Positions 45,848 through 59,300 are shown, numbered from the stretch's first letter. The stretch is 64,000 nt of DNA from Coriolopsis trogii (GCA_020543525.1 JAHYIO010000031.1:2914001-2978000), one strand, 5' to 3'. The notes: generated by a model from the letters alone, not told the origin. A program made the numbers and translations.

Positions 45848-48800
45848 CTAGCCTGTGAAGACTCTGGCTGTCAGGTACATAACCGCGCCAGAGAAACGCT
45901 GTCAATCCACACGTTAGCGCGCACGAGACATGAAGATAGGTGGACGAGACGTACAATGATGCTCGTAATCGCCACGAAGGCAAGGATGAAGGTCATATAC
46001 ACCTTCGTTCGGCTGAACGCGCCGTCTTCGGCAAACGTGTTCACAGCGCCGCCTCCACCAAGGATAGCGATGAGCAACAAACCCTATTTGCGCGTTCACC
46101 CGTAAGTATCAGGCACAGCGTGAAGTTGGGCGACAAGACATGAGCCTGAAAGCAACGCACATTCGACAGGACCCAGGCGAGCAAGACATTCGTGCGGACG
46201 TTCGCGTAGTAGTCCTTCGCGAGCTGCTCCTTCTCTCCGTTGCTCAGCCCAGTGGCCTTCGGGAGCGGCTTGCGGTTGCGAAGGTTATCGAGCGCTTCTT
46301 CGTAAATCAGGTTCACGTCCGTGGCGTCCGTCGGCACTTCGAGGTCGACTTGCGAGTTGATATCCTGGATGACCGCACCGAGATCGGTGCTCACTTCAGT
46401 GTCTTGTTTTGTACCCCAAGAGATCTGTGTGTGCATGGGGTTAGCCAGTGTCGAGGAGCGACATATGTAACAGTGGGATACTGACATCATCCAGGTTGGA
46501 AAAGGCATAGCTTGAGACACACATATCAGCATGGCATTTTACGCAGCAATGATTCAGCTACTCACATCTGGAGGATGTTGACATAGGTCGGAGATAAAAG
46601 CATATACGGAATGAAACTCGTGAACATGTGCCATGGGTCGAATGCCAGCACGCTCGAGATTGCATACACTATCGGAATGCGATGGATAAGTGATGCGCAT
46701 GCGAGACTTATACAGTATACGCACTTCCGTATGTCACGATGATGCTGAAGAGCATGACTCTGTACGCTTGGCCGCCCTGGTTGGCAGCTTGAATCGAGCA
46801 CATTACGGCCGCAAAGATGACATAGACCATCAGGGCGGCGAAGACGAGGGCGCAGATTTTGTACTTCCATTTGGCCCTAAAGCTTACTGTGAGCCACAAG
46901 GTAACATTCAGCAATCTGAGCAGCGTACGCTTTCGGCTTGTTGCCCATCGAGAACAGGAAACAGGCAATAATCAAGCCTGGCATGAGGAACTGACATGGA
47001 GATTATAGTGAGCATTGTGCCTTCCATACTCTGGCTGTGCTTCTTACTTGACTAGCTGCATTGAAGTACTTGATACCGGGCATTCCAAACGCCTCATTTT
47101 CGATAGATGAAGTCAAGATCACCTGGAGACAAATGCATAAGTTTACACAAGCGTGAATTGCAGGAATTACAGGACGCACAAAAAATAGATAGAAGTTCCC
47201 CTACGACGCAATGTATATAATTCAGCCATACACCTGCAGGGAGAGAAGGAAAACACTTACAACAGCGAACCAAGATGCAATCAAATTGATCACGTTGTAG
47301 ATCGTCTCCAAGACGAGCAGACATTTCCGCGCGACGCTGTGTCCAGATCTTAAGATCTGACCCAAGTGAGCGATAGCATACGTCGCGGCAAAGAAGGAGC
47401 CGTTGAGCCAACGACGACGTTGGCCGATGAATTCCGGAAGAGCATCCGGCACATCGGTTTCGGCGATGGCACTCTTGACGTACTTCAGGACCCTGAATGA
47501 ATCATAAAAACAGGACCTTGAGCTTGTGAGTCTCATGAAAGCGCACCAGTTGGAGTTCGCCTTCGCTACAAGCTCGAAGCACAGAATACGCTGAATGCAA
47601 GTTAAGTCAAAGAACACTTTAAATGTGAGGGAACCTACATCTTCGGCAAGATCTGAGAAGCAACGATTATTATATGCGCACGGGAGTAAACTTCATTCTA
47701 CTTACACATGTTGGACGTGAAGATATCAGTGTCGCGTCCATGCAGGACCTCGCCCTTGAAGTATGACGCCAGTGGTCCAAAACCGTACTTGTCGTTCTTC
47801 AGAGCAATATACCTGTAGGCTGAGAAGGCTCCGGGCTATGCAACACAATCAGCACGTCATGCGCATCCAATGCTATCGTATTGCTTACCAGCACGCTGAT
47901 ATAGCCGAATAAGGATTCGGTGGGCTTATCCAGAATATTAGTGATTTTGTACTCGAAGTTTTGCGCAGCCACTGGATGTCGGACGTCAGACCTGAACCAA
48001 TTCCTATGGCGTTCATGTAGACGTACCTAGCGGGTTCAGTAACCCAAGCCAGTTCTTGCCCTTGTATGCAGCGATCTCACCACAGGCTCCGGCGACATTG
48101 GAGTTCATGTCAAAGGCCTTCCACAAATGGTAGATACTCTTGCTCTCTGGACGCGTACCCACGTCCAGCAAGACGCAAACATTCGGCTGTAAAAGTGGAC
48201 CGAAAGCGTTGAAGAACCACCGGTGCGAGTTGATCTTCTTCTGGTTCTTCTCCTTCATACAGAAGATGATCTGTGTAGGCACAACACCCTTGTCCGGGTA
48301 CTTGAACTTGAGGTTCTCGTCCAGCCCGAACGTCGTGGTATACTCGAACAGGTGAGCAGTGACTGGTTTGTTGTTGACCATGTTCTTCATATGGTCGCCC
48401 GGCTGATAGACTCCAAGCAACGTCAGGCAATCGAGCACGCGAGGGTGTATCTTCTTCCGCCCATCAGCAACAATGCATACAACGACCTGCAAGCGAGTTT
48501 AGCACATGTATACATGGACGAACGCGGAGTACTGACCTTCTTCCAGGCGTCAGGTCCCCACGTACGGGAGTTCTTGCGAGAACACAGATGAGCGATATTC
48601 CGCATGACGCCCATCATCGTCCGGCAGAAGAGGACTTCATCCTCCTATAGCAAACGTCAGCAACTTATACGAGAGACATCGAGATGATCTAGACTCGCAT
48701 TATACATAGTAATAACAATAAAAAGCTCGGTCTCTCGCTTCAGCTCATTTTGTCGGAGGAAGAATCCCCTCTTCTCGAACTCGTCCGGATCGCACGTCAC

Positions 48801-50009
48801 CGCAGTGTAACGAGTCTTCATCGTCTCCGGTTCTCCTTTGCGCGGCAGGACGAGTTTGGGTGGGACGGTGAGATCAAGGACGAGGTTACCGTTCGTTAGT
48901 TGCACTCGCTTCTTGGTCTTGTTTCTCCGGATGATACGACCGGCGGGAGCAGGGCCAAAATGGCGTGTCGGGAGCGGGGTTTCTGGTACGCTCAGTATTG
49001 ACGAGCTCGAGCCGGAGAGTGCAAGAGAAGCCTTCTCGGGATCTGGAGGCTCAGACATCGCACGGAGGAATGTCTTCGAATGTCGGAAGCCGCTTTCAGA
49101 ACTAGCCGTGTTGGTGGAGACTTGCGAAAACGGACGACGTTGAGGGGACGCATTCTCGTCGTTGACTTGCCGCCGACGAGGAGAAGGAGAGAGACCGGTA
49201 TGCTGAACGCTACCATTGCCGCCTATCTGATAGTCTTCATCATCGAAGGCAGATGGTGTCGGTGACCGGGAGCGAGGCGGTCTGTACGAGGGACGGGAGA
49301 GTGTGCCGGACGCGTAGGCTTCGGTATCGTGCTGGAAGTGGTCGATACTCGTATTCATGGGATACATGGCAGGAGGTAGTTGGGTGAACCCGGTGGTGTT
49401 CGGCGTCACTGCGCTGTATGCAGACACGGGTCGGGATGGGAGGTTCCAAGAGTTCCGATCTGGCGCGTGGTATTGCTCTGAAAGACTAGTTTGAGACGTG
49501 TTGTGTGACACCACTAAAGCAGGGTACTGGTGTGGGGGTAAATGAGGTGCAGGCTGGTGGTAGACAGGAGGGTAGGTGTCGGAGAAGGGGTCCTCAGCTG
49601 GCGCAGGATGTAAGTCATCCCATCCTAAAGGCTCGCCGGAGTTGATTGCGGGAAGCTGCGGCGCGGGAAGTCCACGACGAAGGTATGGATATGTATCTTG
49701 TGTGTCCCCGTAAACCGTCTCTTCAGACTCTGACCCAGTGCTGTGTCTAGAGAGTGACATCCTCTCTCCAACAAGGGACCCTTCCTCGGATGCTTCAGGT
49801 ACCGGAGGTAGGGATGGATACCGGACGGGCGAAGATCTTGGCTGCCTCTGAACTGTCGTAATAGTGTTCTCAACTCTTTCATAGTCATGAGGGGTGTCGT
49901 CCTGTTCAAGGGCCAGGCGCATGAACGTTGAGGGCCGTGAAGGGGAAACGTCTCGCTGGTCATAGGTGTCGTTGAGCGGAACGTAAGTGATCTGTCGTCG
50001 GGAAGCCAT
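45848..50009 (-). CDS. Chitin synthase (division 1), 17 exons
   Basis: Transfers GlcNAc from UDP-GlcNAc into chitin at the plasma membrane. Seventeen exons close in phase to 1,087 codons: 48699-50009, 48537-48644, 48027-48486, 47889-47971, 47706-47835, 47639-47652, 47547-47590, 47261-47492, 47180-47200, 47048-47122, 46929-46990, 46725-46876, 46566-46668, 46486-46510, 46161-46424, 45955-46083, 45848-45898. A disordered 330-residue leader is followed by [78 protein letters not shown] and QRRRWLNGS (near residue 740), then the TM bundle and a [10 protein letters not shown] end. Intron 1 is GC-AG, and exons of 14, 21 and 25 nt occur. Confidence 0.94.
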
Positions 50010-50282
50010 GTCTTCAAGATGAGAAGGTAGTGTGGTTGTTCATGCGCATGGAAGAGGAGGCAGGACGAGCGGGAGGGCGAAAGCGCAGGGGACAGCGGGA
50101 AAGACTCAGGCCGAAAGTCGAACCGCGCCGGCGACTGCGGCGTTTCACGCGACGCGAGTCTGTACAGCATCACGTGAGCGTGGTGCCGCGTCTCCCAGGG
50201 CCAATGGGCCAATTGGGCTGCAGCTGGGAGCCGCCTCCTGGGTCTTGTTCAACCTTGTCCTCGTACCCACTAGCTCTATGTG
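50010..50282. promoter_or_regulatory. Bidirectional promoter chitin synthase / TPP1-like
   Basis: 273 bp between the divergent start codons; GC-rich with a CGAAAGTCGAACCGCGCCGGCGA-like stretch near 50110. No named site recognised. Confidence 0.4.
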
Positions 50283-53200
50283 ATGGCTCAAACTATTCGT
50301 GAGCCTTGGATACTTGACTATCTGGTCTCCACTGCCGAAAAGTATGGAGGTGATCTGTCTGTGGTTCCCTGGAGAGAAAAGGCGGTTAAGACCCAAATCA
50401 TCAAGGTAAGCATATCGGTGCATGACATTCAATACCGCGCATGCCTAGTAGACTAATGCCGACTCTCAATTGTGGTTCTTCTGTTCTTCTGTTAGTTTCT
50501 GACATTTCTTCCTGAAGAAAGTGATATTCCGCGTCATGTTTGGGTCCAAATCTCCGACAAGAAGCACTTCGCCGTAGCTCGGCTCAACAGCAATGCCGTT
50601 GCCAGACATATGAAGTGCGTTGAACTGTTCAGTCCCAGGCCGTTAACCAACCCTACGAACAGCAATCCAATCAATGCGGGCAAGTCAATCACATCCTACA
50701 AGACCGCCTTGGCTGTCTTCGGAAAACTCAAGCCTTCATTTGGACGTGTTCCTATGGGAGACTCTCAAGGAATGACTGCAAATGCTACAATCTTCTTCGA
50801 AGTAGAGGATTTCGAACTTAAAGGTTCATTTGGTGAAAATGTGTGGGACATGCCCGTTGATGTAGTAAGCAACCCCGCCATCGGAGAATGGGTGCACGGT
50901 TTGGGACAGGATGGGGGAGCAGGGTGAGTCGTTATCGTACTATTCCTGCCCGCTGTACGCTCCTCTGGGACGACTCCTTGCGCCAACTACTCAACCATGC
51001 GAATGACAGGAATGTCCTGAAGTTGCGGAAACAACGCGCCGAGGAGCTCGCCGAGTTGACCAAGCAGCATAGAACCACGGCAGCTCAACCTCATGTTCAA
51101 ACCACTTTGCAAGCCATGGACGCCAAGGTTCGTGTAGCAAGGAAGTCCAATGTACAAAAGCCACAAGTACCCTCCACTACAAAAATCACGCGTGTGGTCT
51201 CTAAGGATGCAATGCGCCGTGCCAGCTGGAAGGTATACCACTTGATTCCTGATATAGTCGGATGAGTAGACTCACGATGCTACAGCGATTTCGGTCTGGA
51301 ATGATGAAGTATCTACGCCCCGACGACGAAACTTTCGAGCAATTATGGTCGCTGTGCGGTAAGATACAACGCTCATCGTACACGAAACGAGGGTTGATGA
51401 GCGTTGGTCTGTAGGAGAGCAACTTCCGAAGACCTTACATCGCGATGCTGGATTGAAAGGAGAGAGCATACGCCTCTCTCAAACGGCGCGAGCTAGGCAT
51501 CGGACTCCACAGCAAGCATATGACAGCTCACCGGCTAGAACACCCTCACATTGGTCGCCTTCAATTGTGGGCAGCCCACATGGTCGAGGCGATGATTCGT
51601 CAGTAACTGACGAAGAAACCGACGACGGCGTGATCATGGAGGGCTCAGACGAGGAGAACAATCCGGATCATCATCTAGTACTTCGAACATCCTCCACGAA
51701 GCTAGACACCCGGAGTCCGACGCCCGAAAAGCTCGACGATCGGCAATGTGATCCCATTCCGCCGCCCTCATCCATGCCCCCTCCGCCAGCCCAAGTACCA
51801 AGAGAACCACCTTACTCCCCCCTGTCGTGCAATACATCGCTGCCGCTTACCCAGCAGAACTCTCCTGGACATCTCTCCACGGAACATGACCGCGATTCCC
51901 TCCCACCCTCTAGCTTCCCAGCTCCAGTGTCAAGTCTCCGGCCACCACTTTCTCCAGCTCGTGTTAGTCAGCCATACAACCTCGCACACAGCGTACCTAC
52001 TGGCCGCAGAGTACCACCCCCGCAAATATTCTCGCTCCAACGCGATCCTGAGGCGAGCGGTGAGGGGCGAGTCCTGGTCCAGAACTCGGACACTGCGAGT
52101 CCGGCCAGTCAGCGCGTCGCGTTCTCGCAAAGCCAGAGTCAAAGCCAGGGCGACGGTGGCGATTTTCGTGATAAAATGCAGCAGCTTGACTCCGCGCAGG
52201 CGCAGCCACAGTCTCAACCGCCTTCACAACCTCAGCAACCGTCCAAGCTTCGAAACGAGCTCAATCCTACCCCGGCTCCCTCCGACAGCCAGCGCCCACG
52301 CCCGGAAGTGGAAGATGCCGCAGACAGACAGCTGGAGTCGCAGGAGGGATCACAAGAATCTCGTATTTCGCGGCAGTCACTCTCGTATAAGGGCGATTCG
52401 CAAAGCCAGGAGCAGAACGCAAAGGTACCTCCAGCTCCGGTCGCTCCGATTGCCGACGATGTCGAAGATCAGATCCAGGACATGGCTGACGTTGAGATTG
52501 AAAGCGAACGCCCGGAAGGACTCGCAGACACTGCCCCAGGAGTCGCAACGGTAACCGTCACTGATCCTATATCTCACGACGGTGTCCCGGTTCCCGTTGG
52601 TGCTAAGGAGGATTTTGTATTGCCTGCCGCAACCCAAACACCGCCGATTGAAGACGAATCTCCAGGTGCATCCGCACCGACCTGGGCACCTCTCGAAACG
52701 CGTTCATCCTCGGGTGAAGACACCGGGGGTATCTCTGACGACATGGCGGTGGACGAACTCCTCTCTGATCCTGTTGGGTCTGAAGCCAACATCGTGGGAC
52801 GCGCGATCCGGCATCGAACAGTGCAAGGTCCCACAACTGGAGCCAAGTCCAAAGGCAAGAAGCGCATCGACTCGGACGACGAGCGCACTGCTGCAATGGT
52901 AGATCGATACGCTGCGCAGGTGCAGAAAACTTCCAAGCAGGCGCAGCGATCTCGTGTGCGCGAATCGTCGCCTGTGAAGCGTTCTCGGCTTGCTACACCA
53001 CCCGTTGTCGAAAATCCGTATGTTCGAGCACTCAGGCGTGACAACCTCGACGGTTCGGCGCGGCAGGGTCCTACCTTACCACCCGAAGTCGATGTCTTCA
53101 CCAACGAAGGCTCGTTTCACGAAGAATCGCGCTCCAACCCTAAGACCGAACTCTTTCTTATGGATGCTCCTGCACATGATCCATCGGTGTGGGCTGCCCC

Positions 53201-54074
53201 GACATTCTTGCAGAATCAATCGCGGCGTGACCGAGCTCTGCCGAGACCAGTTGAAGCGTCCACCGGAGTTGCGTCCGTGCCTGGTATCAGTGTGCCATTG
53301 AAGCGGGGCGCGAGCGTGTTGCCCTCTCCCGAGCGAGGGTTGCCTCCGACGAAGAAAAGGAGGACCGTTGTCGCGGCTGTCTCCGGTCCCGCCCAGGGGA
53401 AGACCAATTCAAGTCACGACCCCAAGGACAAACAGATCCAGGAGGCAATTCCCGAGTCCGGCAGGCTACCTCCAAAAGCATCGGAAGTGCAACCACGAGA
53501 TGCTTCCTCCATCCGGACAACTACACACCCTCCGAAGGTCCCCACTGCGCATGCGTCCACGTCAAAGTCGGATTTTCAAGGCGTTGCTGGAGAGATCAGG
53601 TCTGTCGACCTGCGCGCGGTCTCCAGGTCGTCTTCACGGTCGTCTGCGCGCGGACCCAGAGCGCCCGCCGAGGGACGATCGTCCAACGCAGCGAAGGGCA
53701 AAGCTCCAGTGTACAAAGTCAAACAGGAAGACTCGGGGACTCCCGCTCGACTGTCGCGGTTGTCCTGTGCATCTGCTGCTCCAATCTCTGCAGACGCGAG
53801 GGTTGATCCATCAGGAATGGTGCAGCCTTCAACCCGTTCCTCTGTGTCTCACTCTGCGCCGAGCGGCCCAGAGGGTCGTAGTAACGAACCCGGACCGCAA
53901 GTACGTGGAGGCCAGAGGAGCGCTGTGCGGCGCATTGTTGATGATTATAGGGCATCGTTGACGAGGACTGATGGAGGACCGCCGTTGCTTGGGTGGGATG
54001 ACCTCCTAGCCATCTTACTGGAGACTGGACGTGCACGAAACGAGCAGCGGGGGCGTGGAGGGTCCCGTACATGA
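50283..54074 (+). CDS. Candidate shelterin TPP1/ACD-like protein
   Basis: Exons 50283-50405, 50496-50614, 50663-50923, 51010-51232, 51286-51358 and 51415-54074 join in phase to 1,152 codons. The first 180 residues look like a TPP1/ACD (Tpz1) OB fold: PWILDYLVSTAEKYGGDLSV, then IIKFLTFLPEESDIPRHVWV, QISDKKHFAVARLNSNAVARH, ATIFFEVEDFELKG and NPAIGEWVHGLG. In such proteins a PWI helix precedes the barrel, and the domain recruits telomerase and bridges POT1 to duplex telomere proteins. The remaining 950 residues are disordered, Ser/Pro/Gln-rich, with SQSQSQSQ and many acidic patches. The last 45 residues (RSAVRRIVDDYRASL, LGWDDLLAILLETGR) look like a folded docking helix pair. Assignment is by pattern only. 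Confidence 0.55.
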
Positions 54075-55123
54075 TGTCTCTATTATACGGCCCTCATGAC
54101 ATGTTCACTCAAATATAATGGTGTGACACAGTCATCCAGCGTGTCCTGTGCTTCGTATGGAATGACCCCAGCGTCTGAGCAAAAGCGCGCAACGGTCTCA
54201 GTCCGCCGAGGGGCGCACATTCTCTATCGAATTTGAGCCTGGTCAGCACGTTTACTCGCATACCAAACATGTTTCACCTCTGATCGACCACTGTTTCTCC
54301 GATCTGAATCACAGAAATCCAACTGCAGCTTGACGATCAGCATGATGGTCCATTCAATCATCTGTACGTGTCTCCGGACGGAAGATCTGTTGCCAGTATG
54401 CATTACAACGTTAACGGCCAATGCGTTATGATATGGGATGCGGAAACACGCAACATTCAAAAGGAGTGGAAACATCCCGTCCCCCTACCAGCCAAACACC
54501 TCCGAGACTTTCCTTACGGTGACCTTCGGGTGCATCCGGTGGTCGCCTTTGCTCCTCATGAGAGTAGGCACTTGGTCGCGATGTGGATGACTAACTCCAG
54601 GTCAGTGCGAGAGAATGGTATCCAGCTGTGGGATCTTGACGTCGATGAGCGCATCGCTGTCCTGCCGCTGGAGTGCGACAACAGTCTGGTAGATTCCTCG
54701 GAAGAGACGGACTCGGAGCGCGGGACGAAATCACACATACACACTATCGTCTGGTCGTCCAGTGGTGCCATACTGGCTTCTGTTATCACTCATACTCATG
54801 GCGGCCTCCGAGGTCGAACTGCCATATATGCCTGGGACAAGCAGGCCACGGAGTATCGCACGCGGCCCAACTTCCCGCTCAGGCTGATGGATTCGCCTAG
54901 ATCTGGCTCTGTTATACCACCTCTCTCATGGGTGCGCATTTCTTCAAAGGCGCGTTGGATCGTGTCCGAGGACGTTGACGGTCACCCTGCCTACGACGTA
55001 TGGGACGCGACCACAGGATCACTACACTGTAGCCTGATGCATGGGTGTACGAGCCTCGCTCCTTCCGCATTCCCATCCAATTCGTCGATGCCGCCGCAAC
55101 TCACCCCAATGTGTTTTACCAAT

Positions 55124-55703
55124 TAGGGTGCGGGTAATTAGACCTGGCGGTCTGTTTGACCGGTAAATTACCCGGAGGGTCTCAGGAGGGGCAAATTTAC
55201 CTAGGTAATTTACCGTAATTTACCGACACATGGGCGCTTACGCCATGTATACGCAGAGAACGGGTCAAGGGTCCCCATGTTCTTGTCCCATAATACCTCA
55301 TTGATCTCCCCAACACCTGGGTGTAATAATTGGAGGTAGAGAAACCTGATAGTGTGACAGACTTGGGCGGAGCAGGGAGGCTACCCGGCGCTTAACCCTC
55401 GCAGACGCTCAAATCTCTAGAGAGTGAAGAAAGTTGTCCTATCTGCCGGTGAAAAGTCACGCGCTGCGGGCGCCGGGTATGCTCACCTCAGGGTCTTCTT
55501 TCTTGGTCATGAGAGTACTATGTGAGGGCAATAGTGGGTAAGAACCTTCTCTACCAGCTAGGATTTGCCTCGCCCACGCATGCTAATTGACTCAAATTTA
55601 CATGGTCATTTTGGGGTTTCTCTGCTTGACCGGTAATTTACGGCTAATTTACCAAGTTAATTAGCTGGTTGTTAATTACCCCGACCAAATTCCCCGCGCC
55701 CTA
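55124..55703. mobile_element. Non-autonomous hAT-like MITE, 580 bp
   Basis: Terminal inverted repeats TAGGGTGCGGGTAATT (left) and, reversed, TAGGGCGCGGGGAATT (right). The element is flanked by a perfect 8-bp target duplication TTACCAAT at 55116-55123 and 55704-55711. There is no coding frame. The interior is rich in GTAATTTAC and GACCGGTAA motifs, and shares GGAGGGGCAAAT with the 3' end of the nearby hAT. Inserted in a coding exon of the WD-repeat gene. Confidence 0.9.
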
Positions 55704-56337
55704 TTACCAATGAAGGCGACCGCTCATTGCACATTCTTTCATGGCAAATCTCTGAAACAGGAGACTTCCCACGAGCCGTGCCCTCCCGCACTGTGTGGGA
55801 GCCTGAACAACTCGGATCAGAGGAGATGATGGGTTTCCCGGGCATTTCCTCGTGTGGCAGTTGGGTAGCATGGCAGGGGCAGCGCCAGGCTCCTAAAACC
55901 ATCCGTCCTTAGTGTTCTCGTTCCCCTTTATCCTAGTGATTGAAAGTCAGGTCATAAGACCGGTTGTGACCGTTCTAATGACCGGACACAACTGGTCTTT
56001 AACCTGACTTCAACCGGAAATTTTCCGGTCATGCTATAGGTCAAGTTGCGGTCATTCCTGAGGGGGTGTTGCAGAGACCGGTCATGGACCGGCTATAACT
56101 GGTCAATGACCGATAATTTTGACCGGTTTCAACTGGTCGTGGACCGGTCATTCATGTACATACATAGACATCACGCGGGTGGGGATGGCAAGCGCCGGAA
56201 AGAATTGCATCGAACATACCAAATAGTGCCTAAAATCCAAACAAACAAACATGATGCTTCGTGATACCGCAAAATTTCCCACTGTCGCCTACACTGTGCA
56301 TCTGCTGTGCTTCCTTTCCCATACCTGAGAGCTATCT

Positions 56338-59300
56338 ATGGCCAACTCAACATCCAAGGACCGCACTATACAAAAGGGTACAATGGAAACAACCAACGTA
56401 TCCGCCGGAGGCAGCACGAATAGCAGCGCGCGTGCGAAGCGAGATCGCGAGGATTTCTCGGACGACAGTTCGGGGAATGAACAACAGCCGCCAAAGAAGC
56501 GACTTGGTACCGCGCCCACTGTCAAAGTGGCGGGTATGAGACGCTCCGACCGGCGTCGACGTCAATCACGTAAGGCAAAAGAGTCCGCATCGGGAGATAT
56601 CGTCTGGGACGATGGAGATGAAGTGAGGGGACAGAGAGGTGCAGAGGGCAGGGCAGACAAAGAGGCGGAGGACGAGGAGGTCGAGGAGGTCAAGGAGGTT
56701 GATGATCATGCTAAAAGCCCCATTGTGGTATGTATGAAGATGTTAGCGGAAATCGCAGCGCACGTCTTGAGTAGAGGCTGACTTACGACAATAGCTATCG
56801 AGTGATTCAGATGATTCAGACACTGACCGGGTTGTTGGCAAGCTGGTGAAGCATCGCACAAAGGCGGAGATGACGGCGGACCTTGCGACCATCTTCTCGC
56901 CCCGCGTCAAGGTTCACTTCGAAGGCAAGGGAGAAATCAAGGGGCGGTGGTGTAAAATCTGCAAGTAAGTATATATTAGTGATTAGTCGAGAAGGTGAGG
57001 TGTGTGATGGAAGCACGTACTCAAGTTCGTCGTAATAGGGAAGATCGGAAGGTGCGCAAGGCCAAGGGAGCACTCGCTGGTTGGTACCTTGGCCACAACT
57101 CAACTTGCCGCGAGCACATCAAGTCAGCGCACTATGAAGAGTACGCGAAACGTTGCCAGAAGAAGGGGATACAGGAGAACGCGCGATGTGTACCAGAGAG
57201 AGTGAAGAAGGAGAGAGCGGCAGCAGCAGCGGCGGTGGCGGGGAAGAAAGGAGGACAACGTACTCTTGAGTCTGTAGGCATAACAAAGGTTGTAGCTCCG
57301 CCCAATTTTTCGGAGGAGACAATCTTGAAGACCGTCGCCGAACACGTTGTGTGCGGGCAACAGGTGCGTCTATCGAGTAATCTACAACTCTATCTCGGCG
57401 CCAGATTTAGACACACAGAACTCTCATTATTCACTTCACAGGCCCTCGCAGTCGCAGGCGAAGTCACGTTCACGAACTGCCTCGTTGTGATGCGCCCAGG
57501 GACCAAGTGGCGAGAGCTTCCGACACCCGCCAAAATCAAGACATATGTTCACAACAAATTCACTACGTTCATGGAGACGATGGCGTCCGAGATCGTGAAG
57601 GCTCCCGGGGACACTTCGGGCCTATTCGATATGTGGACAGCCTCTCACACCTCAAACGCATTCTTCGGTCTCATCCTCCAATGGATTGACATCGCCTACG
57701 ACAACGGCACAGGCGGGTGGACCTTCACATTCCGTAATGAAGTCGCAGCCTGTCACCAGGTCCTCGGCGACCATGCCGGTCCCAATCTGGGACGTTACCT
57801 CGTGGCACTCCTCGACCGTGCCGGGGTCTCGTCGAAGTCTCACAGCAAGGTACATCTCCCTCCAACCATCAGTGCTCCCGACCTCCCTGCTCCCACTTCG
57901 CACTCACACCGCTTACCTCACTCTCCATTCTCCAGCTAGGCCATCTCACAACCGACAACGCAACAAATAACTCCGCCGGCGTGAAGGAGTTAGAACGGCG
58001 CCTCAGGCTGAGGGGTGTCCTGCCGGATAACTGGAAGACATCAGAACGACTTCTCGGGTGCGCGCAATCGTTGAACTTGTATTAACACGCTAACTGCCTC
58101 ATTTTATAGCTGCTTCGGCCACATCGTCGAGCTGGCGATCAACGACTTCATGGACACAATCACCAATACCAAGATTGCAGAGTCACACGATCAGGTCTGG
58201 AACTTTGACCCGCAGGCATCAACAGTCGAGGAGGAGGAAGGCGCAGACCTAATTGCAATGGTCCGCACATTAGCGGTGAAGGTGAGTCCAATATTCCTTT
58301 CATTTTCATTGCTCCTGTCTGGTATCCCGCCGCGACAGTGCCACGAGACATGTCGAGAATGTGTGGTGGCACTGTCGCAGTTAATCGCCCGCCCAGCATA
58401 GTCATCCAATTATGAAGAAGAGAATTATCGAGGGCGTCCTCTGTCTGTGTGGCGGTTTGCAGATCTTCGTAAAGACATTGACCGGCAAGACCATCACATG
58501 AAGGTCGAGCTTTCTGTTTCGTTACTGTATGTTTTGCTGAATTTCCTCTATGTCCAGATCCAGGCCTCTCCTCAGCGTAAGGAACTGTTCCATAGCTTGC
58601 AGAAGGAGGCCGGTATCAAGCCGCCGCTCGTGATTCCTCTTCACAGCAATGTGCGGTGGGGTAGCGCGTATAAGATGCTGTCACGCGCATATGAGCTTCG
58701 TGAGGTATGTTATCTGCTCTCCTGTTTCCCAGCCAGCTAATTTATCATTGACGATCCAGCATATCGACGCGTTCATCGGAATGGCTGATGTCAAGTTTGG
58801 CCCCATCACAAGGCAGCGCCGCCGCGGACAGCACGACAGGAAGATCCCATGGGCGGCGTTCCAGTTGACCAAGGAGCAATGGGAGACAGTCCGGATGTGC
58901 AGCGAGATACTCATGGCAAGTGGTCTACACCTCCGAATGTATGTGGCTTCTGATGTTTCTCTTATCCAGGACTCGCATCTATACCAACAAGGATGCTCCA
59001 CCAACCGGGCGCCGACTGTACACAAGGTAATCCCTGCCATGGAGCACCTGGCGACCCGCTGGGAGAGGAAGGCGGCCAACCCCGCCTATGCCCCCTTTCA
59101 CCGCGCTCTCAATGCTGGCCTTTCGAAGCTCAACAAGTATTACAAGAAGCTCGACAATGCGGACGCGTATATTCTTGCTATGTGTAAGCATATGTTTACG
59201 TGATTTGCTATCTCTCTCACCAATCTTTCTCAGATCTCCATCCATACTTCAAGCTTAGTTACATCAACAATAAGTGGGGAGGAGAGGCTGAGTACCTCAA

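Noticed and set aside
58447..58740. Reading frame through 58447-58557 as transposase coding sequence
   Set aside because: Exon 7 begins at 58558 after a good acceptor; joining exon 6 to it gives the family-typical LAVK-IQASPQRKELF, whereas the upstream part holds the ubiquitin-like fragment in another frame.
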